Notes: generated from the sequence alone by a model not told the origin. Shown: positions 13,601 to 24,790, counted from the first letter of the stretch. The stretch is 64,000 nt of DNA from Congeria kusceri (GCA_027627225.1 CM051027.1:82909451-82973450); one strand, 5' to 3'. Made by a program: numbers and translations.

Positions 13601-15263
13601 GTCTATTCGACCACCCCTGGATTAGTGGAAATTAATTGTTATTTCTTATTAAACTTATGTTTGTTATTTGTATGGTGACAATTCTATCTCATAAATACAT
13701 TTTTTTAATTGCGAATTTTGTCTTACAAATGTATGATATTTGAAGAAATTCTCTGAAATCGCTACACACCATGTGCATAACTCTGGATTTGTATAAGCAT
13801 TCATTTTTAAAAAGTAAGTTAGTGTTAGTTAGTGTAATACAGGATGCTTTTAATGAATTAGATCAACATTTTTACACAATGTAAGTCCTTTCCTATCAAA
13901 ATGAAGACTGAACCAAATGATAGGAAACTTCTGAAAAAAAATCATGGTTGCTAGGGTGCCTTCCTCGAATTGATAAAGAACTAAGCGAATGTCTGATCTC
14001 TAAATTATCTTGCCTTTATTTCGCAAGAGAAACCATAAATTCACGTAGTTCACGTTCATATATTGTTGAAACTGAACACGGGTGAAAAATGCGCAAGCGT
14101 ATTTCAGTCAGAGTTCTGTGTTCATCACATACATGTTGGTTATGGTGTAACGTACTCGGTTGAATAGTTAATGATGTACAATGTATTACATCTTCCATTG
14201 CATATGTTGCAAAGTGGATATATATGCAAGTAATATTTATTATTTGCTTTGTTTTTAGACTGTTGGCTTCCGCCAACGGTCTTTAGTAGAGTGCTTTTGA
14301 GAGATTAAATCGAGTGACCTATTTTTTAATATGCCGGCTACGAACCACTAACAGTTGATACCCCAAAATGTATACGCTCCTTCAGCTATTTCAGCCCGTT
14401 CAGGATTAGTCGACAGGTTGACTGGTATCCGTATTATAGCGTTTGCATCAAGAACAGTTTGCATACAAACCTATATATCTACCAAGATATTGAAAGTAGG
14501 GAGAATAACAATGTGTAGTTCGATTGTCTTTTGTAAAAATGCCATTTCAGAAATTCAATTCATAATATAACTACAAACAAAACATGCAAAAGTACACATG
14601 AAGAATGACACGAAATATCGTTTATAAAAACAGTCAGTAGCAATGTATAAATCTTTCTTTATATATGTATATTCACGTTAGATATATTTAATACATTTTG
14701 CATTTGTAATTGATGTCGCTCTTTCTATTACTTATTTTGATGATTATACAGAATAATGCACTAAGTTTGAATTTCTGAATTCTAAAGTTCTAACATCAAA
14801 GATTCAATACTTTTTAAATATTAATTAAATAGTGTACTTTATAAGACAATGTATTATTCTGCACAATACAGATATGCGCAGTAATTAATTTGATCAAGAA
14901 TTGACAATTATTTTGAAAAATTTACAACAAATGACAAAAGTGGTATAGACAAATGTGTTATTTCTATTTTTTTTAAATGTGCACGCTATTTCCTTTGAAT
15001 TTTTTCCTTGTATTGCCAACAGTCTTTTTACGCTATCAGCGCTTTGATTAATAAATGCTAAAGACGTGCCGAAACCGAATACCTGTAGTAAACATACTTT
15101 AAGTAATACCACACTTTGTGATAAAATTACACTGACGAATACGTGTATATATTAAATAATTAAAACATTTTGTTAACGAATATATATTAAAATCCGTCCA
15201 CTTACTTTGTACTCCTGTAAAACATAGCAAAACAAGAGACAGACACACAAAGCTGACCACCAT
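4452..15263 (-). CDS. Secreted vWA-domain protein, five exons (gene 1)
   Basis: Five exons joined by phase: 15263-15206, 12070-11853, 8352-8254, 7931-7814 and 4678-4452. They sum to 720 nt, giving 239 residues plus a stop. Residues 1-19 form a hydrophobic signal peptide (MVVSFVCLSLVLLCFTG). Residues about 21-222 form one vWA-like fold that aligns along its whole length with the plus-strand gene at 42-51 kb, for example GLILYGE against GLILYGR, FSMGKFADGLP against FSMGRFIDGLP, and SSIC in both. All junctions have GT/AG borders and phases 1, 0, 0, 1. The first MIDAS aspartate is replaced by Pro (VPGSS). No chitin-binding exon was found downstream, so the protein appears to stop after the vWA domain. 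A weak phase-1 donor inside the last exon (GTAGGG, near 4503) leaves room for further exons. The family is extracellular; a shell-matrix role is inferred from its paralogue. No 5' exon or polyA signal was assigned. Confidence 0.8.
4730..5062. mobile_element. Palindromic MITE family, copy 3, in gene 1 intron 4
   Basis: Full-length match to copy 1. It ends about 50 bases upstream (on the minus strand) of the exon 5 acceptor, so the element forms part of the 3' end of intron 4. Confidence 0.65.
5173..6375. mobile_element. TIR element D, copy 1 (gene 1 intron 4)
   Basis: 1.2 kb with terminal inverted repeats: GGCTAAAAAAAATAATGA and TTTCTCAGGCA at the left, the complement (TGCCTGAGAAA ... TTAGCC) at the right. 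No transposase frame. The same element inserted at 28702-29882 has a 5-bp duplication. Confidence 0.7.
6376..7813. other. Remainder of gene 1 intron 4, no feature seen
   Basis: AT-rich sequence with short AT dinucleotide tracts near 7170-7205. No conserved frame, RNA gene or repeat that I can support. Confidence 0.5.
7814..7931 (-). CDS. Gene 1 exon 4: vWA segment with central strand
   Basis: The acceptor is TACTTTCAG and the donor GTAAGT. The exon is 118 nt, phase 0 in and phase 1 out. It encodes MFIHPPAGYS...RHIGIIFTFGPS...VRNVI, aligning with MFANPSGNTA...KQIGVVFTYDGV...LRQAVI of the paralogue. The frame is short and overlapped by a longer meaningless frame, so it is easy to miss. The Asp after FT(Y/F) in the paralogue is absent here. 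Confidence 0.8.
8254..8352 (-). CDS. Gene 1 exon 3: vWA middle segment
   Basis: This 99-nt, phase 0-0 exon encodes 33 residues (INTRVTLLTQRMQYL, then NDVAKAIETMID), matching MNTRITLMSQRATYA and NDVASAINLMRR of the paralogue. The acceptor is CTTACAG and the donor GTGAGT. Its first 15 bases and its acceptor are part of the 38-bp satellite that fills the adjacent intron. Confidence 0.85.
8338..10740. repeat. 38-bp satellite, about 63 units, inside gene 1 intron 2
   Basis: The array consists of near-identical 38-bp units; the plus-strand unit starts ACTCGGGTGTTTATC and continues TGTAAGACCAAG then TATGCACAGAC. It runs from within exon 3 of gene 1 through roughly 2.4 kb of intron, with units becoming divergent toward 10.7 kb. 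The minus-strand unit contains CTTACAG followed by ATAAACACCCGAGTG, exactly the exon 3 acceptor and first 15 exon bases. A block of 26 units is itself duplicated (988-bp offset). Confidence 0.95.
10741..11852. other. Distal part of gene 1 intron 2, no feature seen
   Basis: AT-rich intronic sequence beyond the satellite, without recognisable repeat or coding potential. A short GC-richer patch near 11580-11650 has no supported role. Confidence 0.5.
11853..12070 (-). CDS. Gene 1 exon 2: N-terminal part of vWA
   Basis: The acceptor is CTACACAG and the donor GTAATT. The exon is 218 nt, phase 1 in and phase 0 out. It encodes residues 20-92, including VIAVPGSS (the degenerate MIDAS loop), a helix-like segment and GLILYGENTIKI. 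It aligns without gaps to residues 21-92 of the plus-strand paralogue. Confidence 0.85.
12071..14249. other. Gene 1 intron 1, proximal part
   Basis: AT-rich intron. The only ordered structure is a short tandem repeat of TTATAATTTACTAG at about 12795-12868. Nothing else supported. Confidence 0.5.
14250..15041. mobile_element. TIR element T, copy C (gene 1 intron 1)
   Basis: The left end has TTTAGACTGTTGG and the right end GCCAACAGTCTTTTTACGC then TATCAGCG. Internal motifs (CAGGATTAGTCGACAGGTTG, ACTGGTATCC) resemble copies at 16341-17824 and 36017-36880. The right end is about 165 bp from exon 1 of gene 1. Confidence 0.6.
15206..15263 (-). CDS. Gene 1 exon 1: start codon and signal peptide
   Basis: ATG at 15263 opens a 19-codon signal peptide and ends in a strong GTAAGT donor after one base of the next codon (phase 1). 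This ATG was preferred over an upstream in-frame start because it begins immediately before the hydrophobic core. The phase matches exon 1 of the plus-strand paralogue. Confidence 0.75.
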
Positions 15264-15654
15264 TTTCGCAAGGCGTATATATTTTGAAAACAATATGAAT
15301 GTTTCGAACAATCCTTTGCACTGAAAATGGCTCGTGAATGTTTGTTTTTCCTCTGGCGAAGCGTGAATTTAATGTGCGTAATTATTTTTCTTGGTAGTTA
15401 CTCATGAGGTGGTTTTATTCACTCAAGCGAACGATTAGCATCGGCAATAACGTGATGACAGTTATACTTTTCATAGAACGGGTGTCAGTGTTTGAAGTGC
15501 GGAAATTGGGGAGACAGTTGTTTGAAATGTGTCAAATGCTGTATTAGTACATTTCGTTCTTTTCGGAAAAAAAACTGGTGAACGTACGCACTAACGTTGC
15601 CGTTATGATAAAACGTTATGAAAGTTATTAATACGCACACTAACATTCATTCAC

Positions 15655-16340
15655 ATGCGCAACAATCTCGCTTCTCAGCGTGGCGCAAAAATCGATACTT
15701 CTCTCGTAAAATTTACATTGATTTGATAGGGACCTTTAATAGGGTGCTTTAAATATTATTTTCTGTAACTTCCTTATCTTTTTACTCTCAGAAAATTACA
15801 CACACACACAAAATTAAAAGAGAATTTGACGCCTTTTAACATAGTACCATTTATTTTATTTCATTTTAAAATTTAGGCGGGAGAATTTGCACTTTTGTAA
15901 CATCACCCTATTTCCTATAGTAATCAATAGAAACTCGGTCGGAAATATGGAGCATTTTCAACTTTATCGCATAAAAAAATAAACGTCCCCTTGTTTGTCA
16001 GACAATTACACACGGGTTTGGAAAATTCATTATTTGCTTGTTCGAGTGGTGTTAATTTTGTTTAATGATTTAAAATTTTAGACGGGGGAATTCAGGCTAA
16101 AATGAGGTACCTATAGTTTAAAATTTATTTCCGTGACTCAATACGAAAATAAACGAGAGTTGTCGAACGATACCGAGTTGGATCGTGGAACACTACCGTT
16201 ACATAGCAGTATATGTTCCCCGCGGCGTTTATTGGGGGTAATAAACAGATAACAATCTTTGTATTCGTTTCATGGACATTATAATCTACAGTTCACCTTA
16301 TTTTAGATAATGTAATCAAGACGGAAATTTAGATGTATTG
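15655..16340. repeat. Dispersed repeat F, first copy, left part
   Basis: Starts near CAATCTCGCTTCTCAGCG and includes GAGTTGGATCGTGGAACACT. It is continued, after insertions, at 17825-17870, 23435-23600 and 24790-24850. A second copy is at 33966-34760 and a fragment at 27597-27710. No coding capacity recognised. Confidence 0.6.
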
Positions 16341-17824
16341 GTCTTTAGACTGTTGGTGAAAGCCATCGGGCTTATGAGGGGGTAATTTTCAAAACAGGTA
16401 TCGCGGAAAACTACTTCTTTTCTTTTAAGGCTATTAGTCAGTAAATCGAAACCAGAAAGGGTCCTTTTTCAAAACGTCAAAATTAAACACCTATTTTCTT
16501 ATACTTCAATAATTTACGATAATGTTTGTAATATTCATGTATTATAATGTGTATATCATGTGATTTATTACAATTATAGTTTACAAAAAAGTAAATTTAT
16601 TAAAAATGTAACTTTAAACTAATGACACTCCTACTTTCGCTCTTTACTTGTTTGTAACCGAAAGATTCACCTGAGTGTCCAGGAATAAGACCACCAAATT
16701 AATGATTCTGAATATTTTGAGAACACATTACTGCAATTTATTTATTTAAAATTGTGGTATGGAAAATCAAGAACTTGCATCGTATGACCTACTTTTGACT
16801 CAGTAGGCTACAAAGCACTAACATTCGGTGCTCCTAATTAGGTTACGCATGCGCAAATAAATTCCTTCTTTGTTACGTATAAAATATTCACAGTTTGATC
16901 TCAATTTTCACCATAACCAAGCTACTTTCTAATATATCACCATACATTGTTGGAAAGATAAGGCCATAACCGTTTAAAAACACAGCATGTCAAACATTTC
17001 TATACGTTGTAACTCAAAATATTTACCTTAGAATAAACACACCGGTTGTTGCAGGCATGGGGGCTGCCATTTTGTGCATGAATACATGGGCCAAAAGTTA
17101 TGAAGCTGGGTACCACTAAGACAAAGTAGTGCCCAAAACTGTCATATTTCTTACATATATACCTTTAAATTGATACCAAAACATATCATTTAAACTGTAT
17201 TTTACATATTCTATGCATCCTGCACTCAAACATGCGTGCTTAATATCTATGTAACCTTGAGGATGTGACTTCCGTTTTGGGGTATTAGACCACTACTACG
17301 CTTCATCGGTTATTCTGGCCCGTTGCAGATTGGCTTGTTAACTGGCATGTATATCATTCCGCTTGCGTAAGATAATTAGCTCGAAAACAATATGTGTTCG
17401 TTACTTGCAAATTAGTTTTTATTATGATATCGTATACTACTAAATAAGAAGCTACATTATAGACGCTTCCACAAATGTCAATCATATTCAAATTAATCTG
17501 CAATATTAACCAATCATCGCACTTGGATATCACGTGTTTAGCGATTAAACGATTTCATACCAAAACGCACGTGGAATTTGTTTGTGATATTCCAAAGAGC
17601 ACGTGGTAATGATTGTGATTTTCGATGAATGGAAATTAATCCTTTAACAATAGCTGGGGAGGAGTTTAAACTGTCCGTGGCAAAAACCGGATCAGTCTAT
17701 TAAGTTCGAAGGTGGGAAATTTAGCTTCATTCAAACAAATATTTATTTTTTAGCAAAAATACACTCGTAATTCACATGCTTTTAGTTTCTTTTGTCGCCA
17801 ACAGTCTTTCCACGTTGTCAGCGT
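16341..17824. mobile_element. TIR element T, copy A, inserted in repeat F
   Basis: TCTTTAGACTGTTGG at the left and GCCAACAGTCTTTCC then ACGTTGTCAGCG at the right. Internal CAGGTATCGCGGAAAACTAC and GATCGAAACC-like segments match copy B in reverse. It splits repeat F, whose uninterrupted form is at 34480-34510. No transposase frame; it contains a piece related to the 200-556 MITE at 17510-17695. Confidence 0.6.
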
Positions 17825-17870
17825 TTTTATTTTTATAACAATACATTAAAATTATATTCATTGAGATATT

Positions 17871-18534
17871 GTTTATCTAAATATACTATAAACATTATTA
17901 CTTTGTCAATTGTAAAATGTACTGACCATATTGTTATATCACTGTCACTACTACCAGTTATACTGTAAACTCCTTGACTAGCTATTATTTCCGATTTTTA
18001 TAGACAACATGTACGTGCTTTTTTGTTTATTACAGTTGTGTTTACGTTTTATCGCACTAAGTGCGAAAGTACTTGTCAGTAAACACATTTCTGATTTATC
18101 TTTTACCATGCGTCATGAAAAATAAGATGTGCTAGGGATAAACTATATATGTACATGCATACATCTATATACCTATCGATCTCCTAGGTATTAAGTCAAA
18201 ATTTTGTAAACATTTCCATAGGTAACCTTGATGCATTTACACATGTTTTACATCCTTATCTTATTTTACGCTTAGTTGTGTTCGCAGTTTTTTTTCATTG
18301 TGTGAGAACATAACTATGCCTTGCTTAACAATTAACAACAATGCTTTGTATTCTTGCTAAACCTATACCATCCATTTGCTATCATTTGCTATCATTTCAA
18401 TATTCTCCATTTTGTTTTCTTTACATTTGTTATTTTATGTCTCGTACTAGTCCTGTCCAGTGCTCGTCAAGCAGTTTCACGAAACGTGAATTATTTTTCT
18501 CTTATTTCACGGTCATGCTGTCATATATGTATGT
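17871..18534 (+). other. CR1 5' untranslated region
   Basis: Between the left target duplication and the 2A frame; several short frames but no recognised protein. It may hold the element's internal promoter, but I see no diagnostic motif. Confidence 0.4.
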
Positions 18535-18864
18535 ATGTTCACCTTCTACCTAATGGGTAACGATATTGCTGCATACAGAATGACCGTGGGATTATTTAAC
18601 TCAATTAGATGTCATCAAAAATATGTCTACGTGTGGAGTGCAACACGCGAATTTGTATTGCGCCTTACGTTCTTTTTCCGACTCTCGCGTGCGTTATTCT
18701 CAGAATACATTATGCGACCGTTTGTCTTCGAGCTAAATCTTTTACTCATTGATATACTTAGATTGATATTAATCTTGTCAGGGGATATTGAGCTTAACCC
18801 GGGGCCAGATGGCTGTGCTCTAAGTGTTCTGCATCTAACGTGCGGTCAATACGAAACAAATTAG
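18535..18864 (+). pseudogene. CR1 N-terminal frame with 2A-like motif
   Basis: A hydrophobic stretch (FELNLLLIDILRLILIL) runs directly into SGDIELNPGP, a perfect match to the 2A consensus D(V/I)ExNPGP at which ribosomes skip a peptide bond between G and P. The endonuclease follows immediately but in another frame, so a one-base shift near 18810 separates them in this copy. 2A peptides at this position are known in APE-type non-LTR elements of molluscs, echinoderms and other animals; there, the motif releases the EN-RT protein from its leader. Confidence 0.82.
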
Positions 18865-18876
18865 ACTATATTAAAG

Positions 18877-19965
18877 TTTAAACATATTTTATTTTCATAA
18901 TGAAGTACAAGTACAAATGACATTTATACATACATAAATTATTTATCGATACATTCATATGAAAAAAGGGTAGGACCTAAAGTTCTAACAACATTATATG
19001 TGGTCTTTCCCTGTGTGATTTAATTACGTGTTTCGGGCGATGTATGTAATTTTGAACGAGTCACAAGTACGCTCAAATATGAAAATAAACATATACGAAT
19101 AGCAAATAAAAAGAAAAGCAATCTAATAAACTGTACGAGAAATTAATAATCATGAAAGGCAAACTAAATTGGGGGAAAAAAACAAAACAAAACGAGTCCT
19201 GTCCAGCATATAACAAGTCAAGCTTTAACTACTGCAAGATTATGAAAAACGCTTTGTCGTCTTAATAAATTGTTGGACATTTAGAAAAATTTTGCAGTTT
19301 GCATCATGATCAAAACTACTATTACCAAAAAGAATAGTATCACAGTTTAATGGTTCTATAGATTGTAACTTAGCGAAAAAAGTTGTACGTTGTGCAGTAA
19401 ATAGTGAGCAAGTAAAAAAGAAGTGGTAAACCGATTCAACTTCACCACAAATACATAAAGGCGAAGGTTCCAATTTGTTGTTATATAAGTGTAGTTTTAA
19501 GTTGCTACAATTATTTCTTAGTCTGGCGTGTATAATTGATGTTTTTCTATCACCAACGAAGTAATATGTTGGTGTTTCGCGATTTCTTAACATTAATTGT
19601 TTTAAAGCGGTTTTGAATTGCAAGAGAGAAGTACACGTTTTAATTTCATTATTTAAATTGTTCCATAGGTCGATAGCCGACGGTATGAAAGATCGCGAAT
19701 AGAGTTCGGTGCGTCTTGATACTATAACATAATCGTTTGCATTTCTAAGATTTCTAGTAGATTGTTGAAAAACAGTTTCTGGTAATAAATTCATTAAGTA
19801 ACTGGGACATAGGCCATTATGTAATTTGTACATATAAGTTAGTTTAAGATATTTTCGACGTTCTGATAACCTATGCCAGCTGATTTCAGAATACAAATTA
19901 GTCAATGAAACAGATTTTGTAAGCCCGGTTACTATTCTAGCCGCTTCGTTCTGATTTTTTTCTAA
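18877..19965 (-). mobile_element. 5'-truncated CR1 copy nested in reverse in the larger CR1
   Basis: 1.09 kb inserted in the opposite orientation at ACTATATTAAA, which is duplicated on both sides (18865-18876 and 19966-19978, with one-base difference). It contains only the last third of the RT protein and a 3' UTR ending in a GAAAATAAAATATG-like terminus resembling that of the host element. Its coding part is uninterrupted, unlike the host. Confidence 0.85.
19240..19964 (-). pseudogene. CR1 RT C-terminal fragment, open
   Basis: The frame enters truncated at NQNEAARIVTGL and runs uninterrupted to a stop at 19240. It includes SRSFIPSAIDLWNN, RKTSIIHARLRNNCS and PLCICGEVESVYHFFFTC (a CxC-HxxxxC tail). 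It is co-linear with 22330-23063 of the larger element but not identical, so it came from a related subfamily. Confidence 0.85.
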
Positions 19966-19978
19966 ACTATATTAAAAG

Positions 19979-21113
19979 TAATTTGTGTGATTTTGATATA
20001 CTATGTTTTACGGAAACTCATCTTACTGATGTCGTTCCCGATAATATTTTACTAATTGATGGTTTTAATATAGTTCTCCACCGGAAAGGCTATACACCTC
20101 ACTCAAGCGGCTTATTAATATATGTAAATCAGTCTATATTGTCGCGGCGTGTACTTGAGTTAGAATGTTCTATCTTGCATTCAATCTGGATCGAAATTCA
20201 AACAGGAAACTTCACTGCTTTAATATGCTGCTTTTATCGTCCCCCTAACGCCAGTGTATCTTTTTGGAACGACCTTGAAGTTAGTATCGATAAAGCCTTG
20301 GATATAAACCAAAATTTAATCATGCTCGGTGACATAAATGAAGACCAGTTAAAACATTACACCCGCTTAAAACAGTCTATGACTCTATTTAATTTAGGTA
20401 ATGTCATTACGAAAGCAAACAGAGTCACGGCCAACACTGCTACTTTAATTGACCCAATTATTGTATCTGATAATCTGTATTTATTGGACAGTGAAGTAAT
20501 TTCAATTGATGTTTCAGTCAGTGATAATCGTGCTACGGCCGTACACATTACAGTCCCAACAGTGATTAGTAAACCGATGCAAAGACATGTTTGGCTTTAC
20601 AAACGTGCAGATTTTCAACGCCTAAATGACTCAATTGACAACGAAAATTGGAACTTTATTAGTATGTCAAGTGTTGAAGACGCTACTGTATTATTCACTA
20701 ACAAATTACTAGATTTGATGAAATCATGTGTTCCGTACAAACTTGCTACCGTAAGTCCAAATGACAAACCACGGTATGACTCTATGATACGTACATTTGC
20801 GCGAAAACGCGACCGACTTAAATCGAACGCTATCAAATATCCATCTCCAAACCATTGGGCAAAATTCAAACACGCTCGTAACAGGGTCAATAATATGATT
20901 AAACACGCAAAAGAACAAATTTTCTCCAACATTGAAACTACATTAAACGATTTACATTCCACTAACTCTAAAAAATATTGGAAGCTGTTGAAGCATCTAA
21001 TACATACACACTCTCATTCTGATGTGATACCGCCCCTGAAATCGGTTGATACTCATGGAAACGTAATTATATATATGTCTGATGAAGAAAGAGCAGCTTG
21101 CTTAAACAATTAA
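19979..21113 (+). pseudogene. CR1 APE-type endonuclease domain (main part)
   Basis: The frame includes CDFDILCFTETHLTD (catalytic Glu), GLLIYVN, CCFYRPPNAS and IMLGDINED (Gly-Asp-x-Asn). The beginning of the domain (VRSIRNKLDYIK) lies before the nested insertion at 18876. The late catalytic Ser-Asp-His is SDN here, a likely inactivating change. A TAA ends the frame near 21111, and the linker to the RT continues in the same frame. Confidence 0.82.
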
Positions 21114-23063
21114 TTTGTTTCCATATCAACTTTAGATACTTCTTGGGGAGTCCTGCCAAATGACATTTCTTTTGAATATTTGCAAAACGTGTCTATAACT
21201 GAATCAGAAATAATAGACGTAATTAAAATTTTAATAACTAATAAAGTGGTTGGTGAAGATTTAATCAGTCATCTTGTTCTTAAGCGTACTTGCTTGTCTA
21301 TTGCAAAACCGTTATGCTTACTGTTTAATAAATCAATACAAGAATGCACATTTCCCTAATTATGGAAAAATGCAATTGTCATACCCCTATATAAAAAAGG
21401 TGACTCACATATACCTTCCAATTATCGTCCCATCTCCCTATTGAGCTGTCTAGGAAAACTTATGGAGCGAGTAGTATACAAACACCTCTATACTCACTTT
21501 ATTTCGCATAACTTAATTTATTGCAAGCAATCTGGATTTCTCAGGGGTCACTCAACTGTCTACCAACTGATTGATATAGTTGATCAAATAGCTCGTTCTA
21601 TTAATGACAAGAAATTTAACTGCGTTATTTTGTGTGACATTTCCAAGGCCTTTGACCGAGTTTGGCATCAAGGTCTGTTATTCAAACTTAAGCAAAATGG
21701 TATCAGTGGAAACATGTTACAATGGATAGAAAGTTATTTGTCTAACCACACCCAAAAAGTATTTGTGGGTTCCGCTATGTCTCAGTCATTACAAGTAAAT
21801 GCTGAGTTCCACAGGGCTCAGTATTAGGGCCGTTGTTTTTTCTGATTTACGTAAATGACATTGTCGATAATCTTCTAAGTATTACCCGCTTGTTTGCAGA
21901 TGATACTTCCTTATCATGTACTACATCTAATTTAGTTGACCTCGAGGGTATCTTGAACCACGACTTATGCCTCATCAACATTTGGGCCAAAAGATGGTTA
22001 GTTGATTTTAACAAACAGAAAACTGAAGCAATTTTATTCACAACGCAAAAGAATGTTCTTTTACCGAAATTATGTTTCGGAAATGTACCCGTCACCTTTG
22101 TTGAAAGTCACAAACATCTTGGTCTGACCCTAAGCCATGATGGCAAATGGCACGATCATATAAATCATATTTTTAAATCTGCGTCGGAAATTCTTGGCAT
22201 TATGCGAAAACTTAAATACAGACTTTCAAGAAAAAGTTTAAACCAAATATACGTCAGTCATATGCGGCCAATACTAGAATACGCGTGCGTTGTTTGGGAT
22301 AGTTGTTCTTTGTATGATAAGGAATTATTAGAAAAAATCCAAAATGAAGCCGCGCGTATTGTTGCGGGCCTAACTAGATCTGTATCTCTTAGAAATCTTT
22401 ATACTGAAGTTAAATGGCCTAGTCTAGACAAACGACGGCGATATTTAACACTGAATAGCATCTACAAGATGCATAACGGACAGTGTCCTAATTACTTGTC
22501 CAACCTTCTTCCACAAACAGTTCAAGAACAGTCATCTCGTAATCTTAGAAATGCACAAGACTATACCATTTTATCAAGGCGAACATTAATATATTCACGT
22601 TCGTTCTTGCCATCTGCCATAGATCTATGGAACTCCTTACATATCGATATCCGCAACAGTGAAACCTTATCACAATTTAAAGCTTCCTTGAAACAAATGT
22701 TTCTTTTATGCGAAGATAACCCCCCAATATTTCTACATTGGGGATAGAAAAACATCGATTTTACATGCTAGACTAAGAAATAACTGCAGCAACCTAAACT
22801 CCGACCTATTCCTAAACCACCTTGCAAACTCACCCCTTTGTTCATGTGGAAATGATGGTGAAAATATTACACATTACTTCTTTCAATGCCCTAATTACCG
22901 CATGCAACGAATATCTCTTTTTAATGCACTGCGCTCATTTCATCCCTTAAATAGTGATTTGCTCCTCTACGGTAACCCCTCATTTAATCATGAAGACAAT
23001 ACAATTGTTTTACAGAAGTTCAAAGATATATTGTTACGACAAAGCGTTTTGTTTAAAACTTAG
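21114..23063 (+). pseudogene. CR1 reverse transcriptase and C-terminal tail
   Basis: RT blocks are visible: IPLYKKGD and NYRPISLLSCLGKLMERVV, then ILCDISKAFDRVWHQGLL (catalytic Asp), VPQGSVLGPLFFLIYVND after a one-base frameshift near 21800, and RLFADDTSLSC (active-site FADD). A second shift in a C-rich run near 22720 precedes RKTSILHARLRNNCSN and a CxC/HxxxxC-type tail ending QSVLFKT. A stop at about 21357 also interrupts it. Homologous to the nested minus-strand copy. Confidence 0.85.
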
Positions 23064-23599
23064 CGTTAAAACTTAACTGCTTGCTGGACAGGACTTACAA
23101 CTATCTATATTTGCATATGATTGTCTATTTACTATATATTTTATTCACTAATTTGTTCATATTGTGTTTTCAAATGTTATTATTATTATCAACATCATTA
23201 TTATTATTATTATTATTGTTATTATTATTATAATAATTTACTTTTGACTTCCTAAATGACAACAATTGTTCAAAGTAGGCTTGTCACCATTACAATATGT
23301 AACTAACACTCCCAGGGAAAGACCCTCGATAACGTTGTAGAACTTCAGGTCTAACCCTTTTTCCAATATGTACTTATGGTAAATCGTGATTGTTTGTAAT
23401 TTTGTCAATATTTTGGAAATAAAATATTTTTAAATCATTGAGATATTTCAGAGTATGCATGTTAATTTATAGCAGAAAACATACTTTCAATTATTGTTTA
23501 ATAAAAGATAAGAAATTATGCCTAAATATTTTGATCCCAAAACAATTTCTTTAAATGCTAAACGTCAACATTATGCCCAAAATTAATGAAAGAAACAAA

Positions 23600-24790
23600 G
23601 AAACAAGAAATGTCTTTAAAAAAGACAATCGGCGGTGAAATGTATTACGTGACTTCTCGGACCCTAGCTTTTTGGTCCCCACTAATGACACTTCTCGGAC
23701 TGTAGATTTTTCGTACACCATAAGAAAACTTATCGGACCCAAAATTAATCTGAGATAAAATCAAACATTATTAATATGTGTACTGTGAATAAACTGATCA
23801 TACCTTCCATGTTTTCACCGGTGATAAATAAATAACCTAAATGCTTGTAATTTACGTTATTATAATTGTAACATGAATTTGACAGACAAATTTAACAAAT
23901 TAGCATTGTTAGAAAATAATTGAGAGAATGAATGAAAATTATTATACATCAGACGAGTGTACATAATTATGTTAAATAATATACTATACGTATCATTAGT
24001 TTTGCAAATAGTGTATTCACGTTACGCAAATGAAGTAAAAGTAACTTGAACAACATTTCGACGAATGTCGAGACTTATTTTACCACATTTTTTTTATAGA
24101 AAGATGTTAAATATTTTAAGAGATTGAATAACGCCTACTGGAGAAGTTGATAGGAAGGTGCAATTATAAATATTTCTTAATAAAACGCAACCGCAATTCA
24201 AATATAAATTAACATGCACAGTAAGTTTATAAATATAAATTCCCAATTTATTAAAATTCTCGGGTTTATGATTCTCCGAACGCTGAGTGATTCACCCTTT
24301 CTCTGAAGTGTGTTGAATACGCTAGAATAGACCAGTTCATACCGATCTTCGCCGAATATCTACGTATGGCTCCGAAACGTTTCAGAGCACAATAATTCTT
24401 AGATATCGGTCAACCAATGGGGTCATTGTAATTGCTATTTATAGAGCATGCCGCTGATATACGCTAAACAAAATAATTATTCCATTATGTGAATGAATAT
24501 TACATTCTGTGCATTACATAGCTCTACAATGATTAAAATTGTTCATAATTATGTTCAGTTCTGGAGTTTATATCGAAAATATGTTTATAACTTTATTTTA
24601 ACCGCTTATGTTAACAATTTTTAATCCCCTAAAATATGCAACCGTTATTGGTATACATCAAACCATTGTTGTAAGTTTGCATTCCCTAAATTTAGAAATT
24701 TTGCCCAATTCTATTGGCATTCAGTTTCCCGCTGCATAAAATTATCGCAAGAAAACTAGGTCAAAATTGATATTAGACAGCTACGCCGAA
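23600..24790 (-). mobile_element. Helentron-like non-autonomous element E, copy 1
   Basis: On the minus strand it starts TTTTTCGGCGTAGCTGTC and ends with ACGCCGATTGTC-like subterminal inverted sequence, a stem-loop (GTCTTTTTTAAAGAC) and ATTTCTTG. A short subterminal repeat at both ends plus a 3' hairpin is the architecture of Helentron-associated elements. It splits repeat F; the empty site is near 34685. No Rep/helicase frame. Confidence 0.5.

Larger units (their letters stand above)
17871..23434 (+). mobile_element. CR1-type non-LTR retrotransposon with 2A peptide, degenerate
   Basis: A near full-length element of about 4.5 kb, plus a 1.1-kb nested insertion, bounded by the 13-bp target duplication TCATTGAGATATT (17858-17870 and 23435-23447). 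In order: a 5' UTR, a short frame ending in a 2A motif (about 18535-18816), an APE endonuclease, reverse transcriptase with FADD, a Cys/His-rich C-terminal tail ending at 23063, and an AT-rich 3' UTR with an ATT tract and GGAAATAAAATATT at the end. It is inactive: frameshifts near 18810, 21800 and 22720, in-frame stops near 21110 and 21357, and a nested insertion at 18877. It sits inside repeat F. Confidence 0.88.

Noticed and set aside
19240..19905. Independent host gene of 221 codons
   Set aside because: Its translation is co-linear with the RT C-terminal part at 22330-23063, it is 5'-truncated, and it lies between target duplications. It is a retrotransposon fragment.
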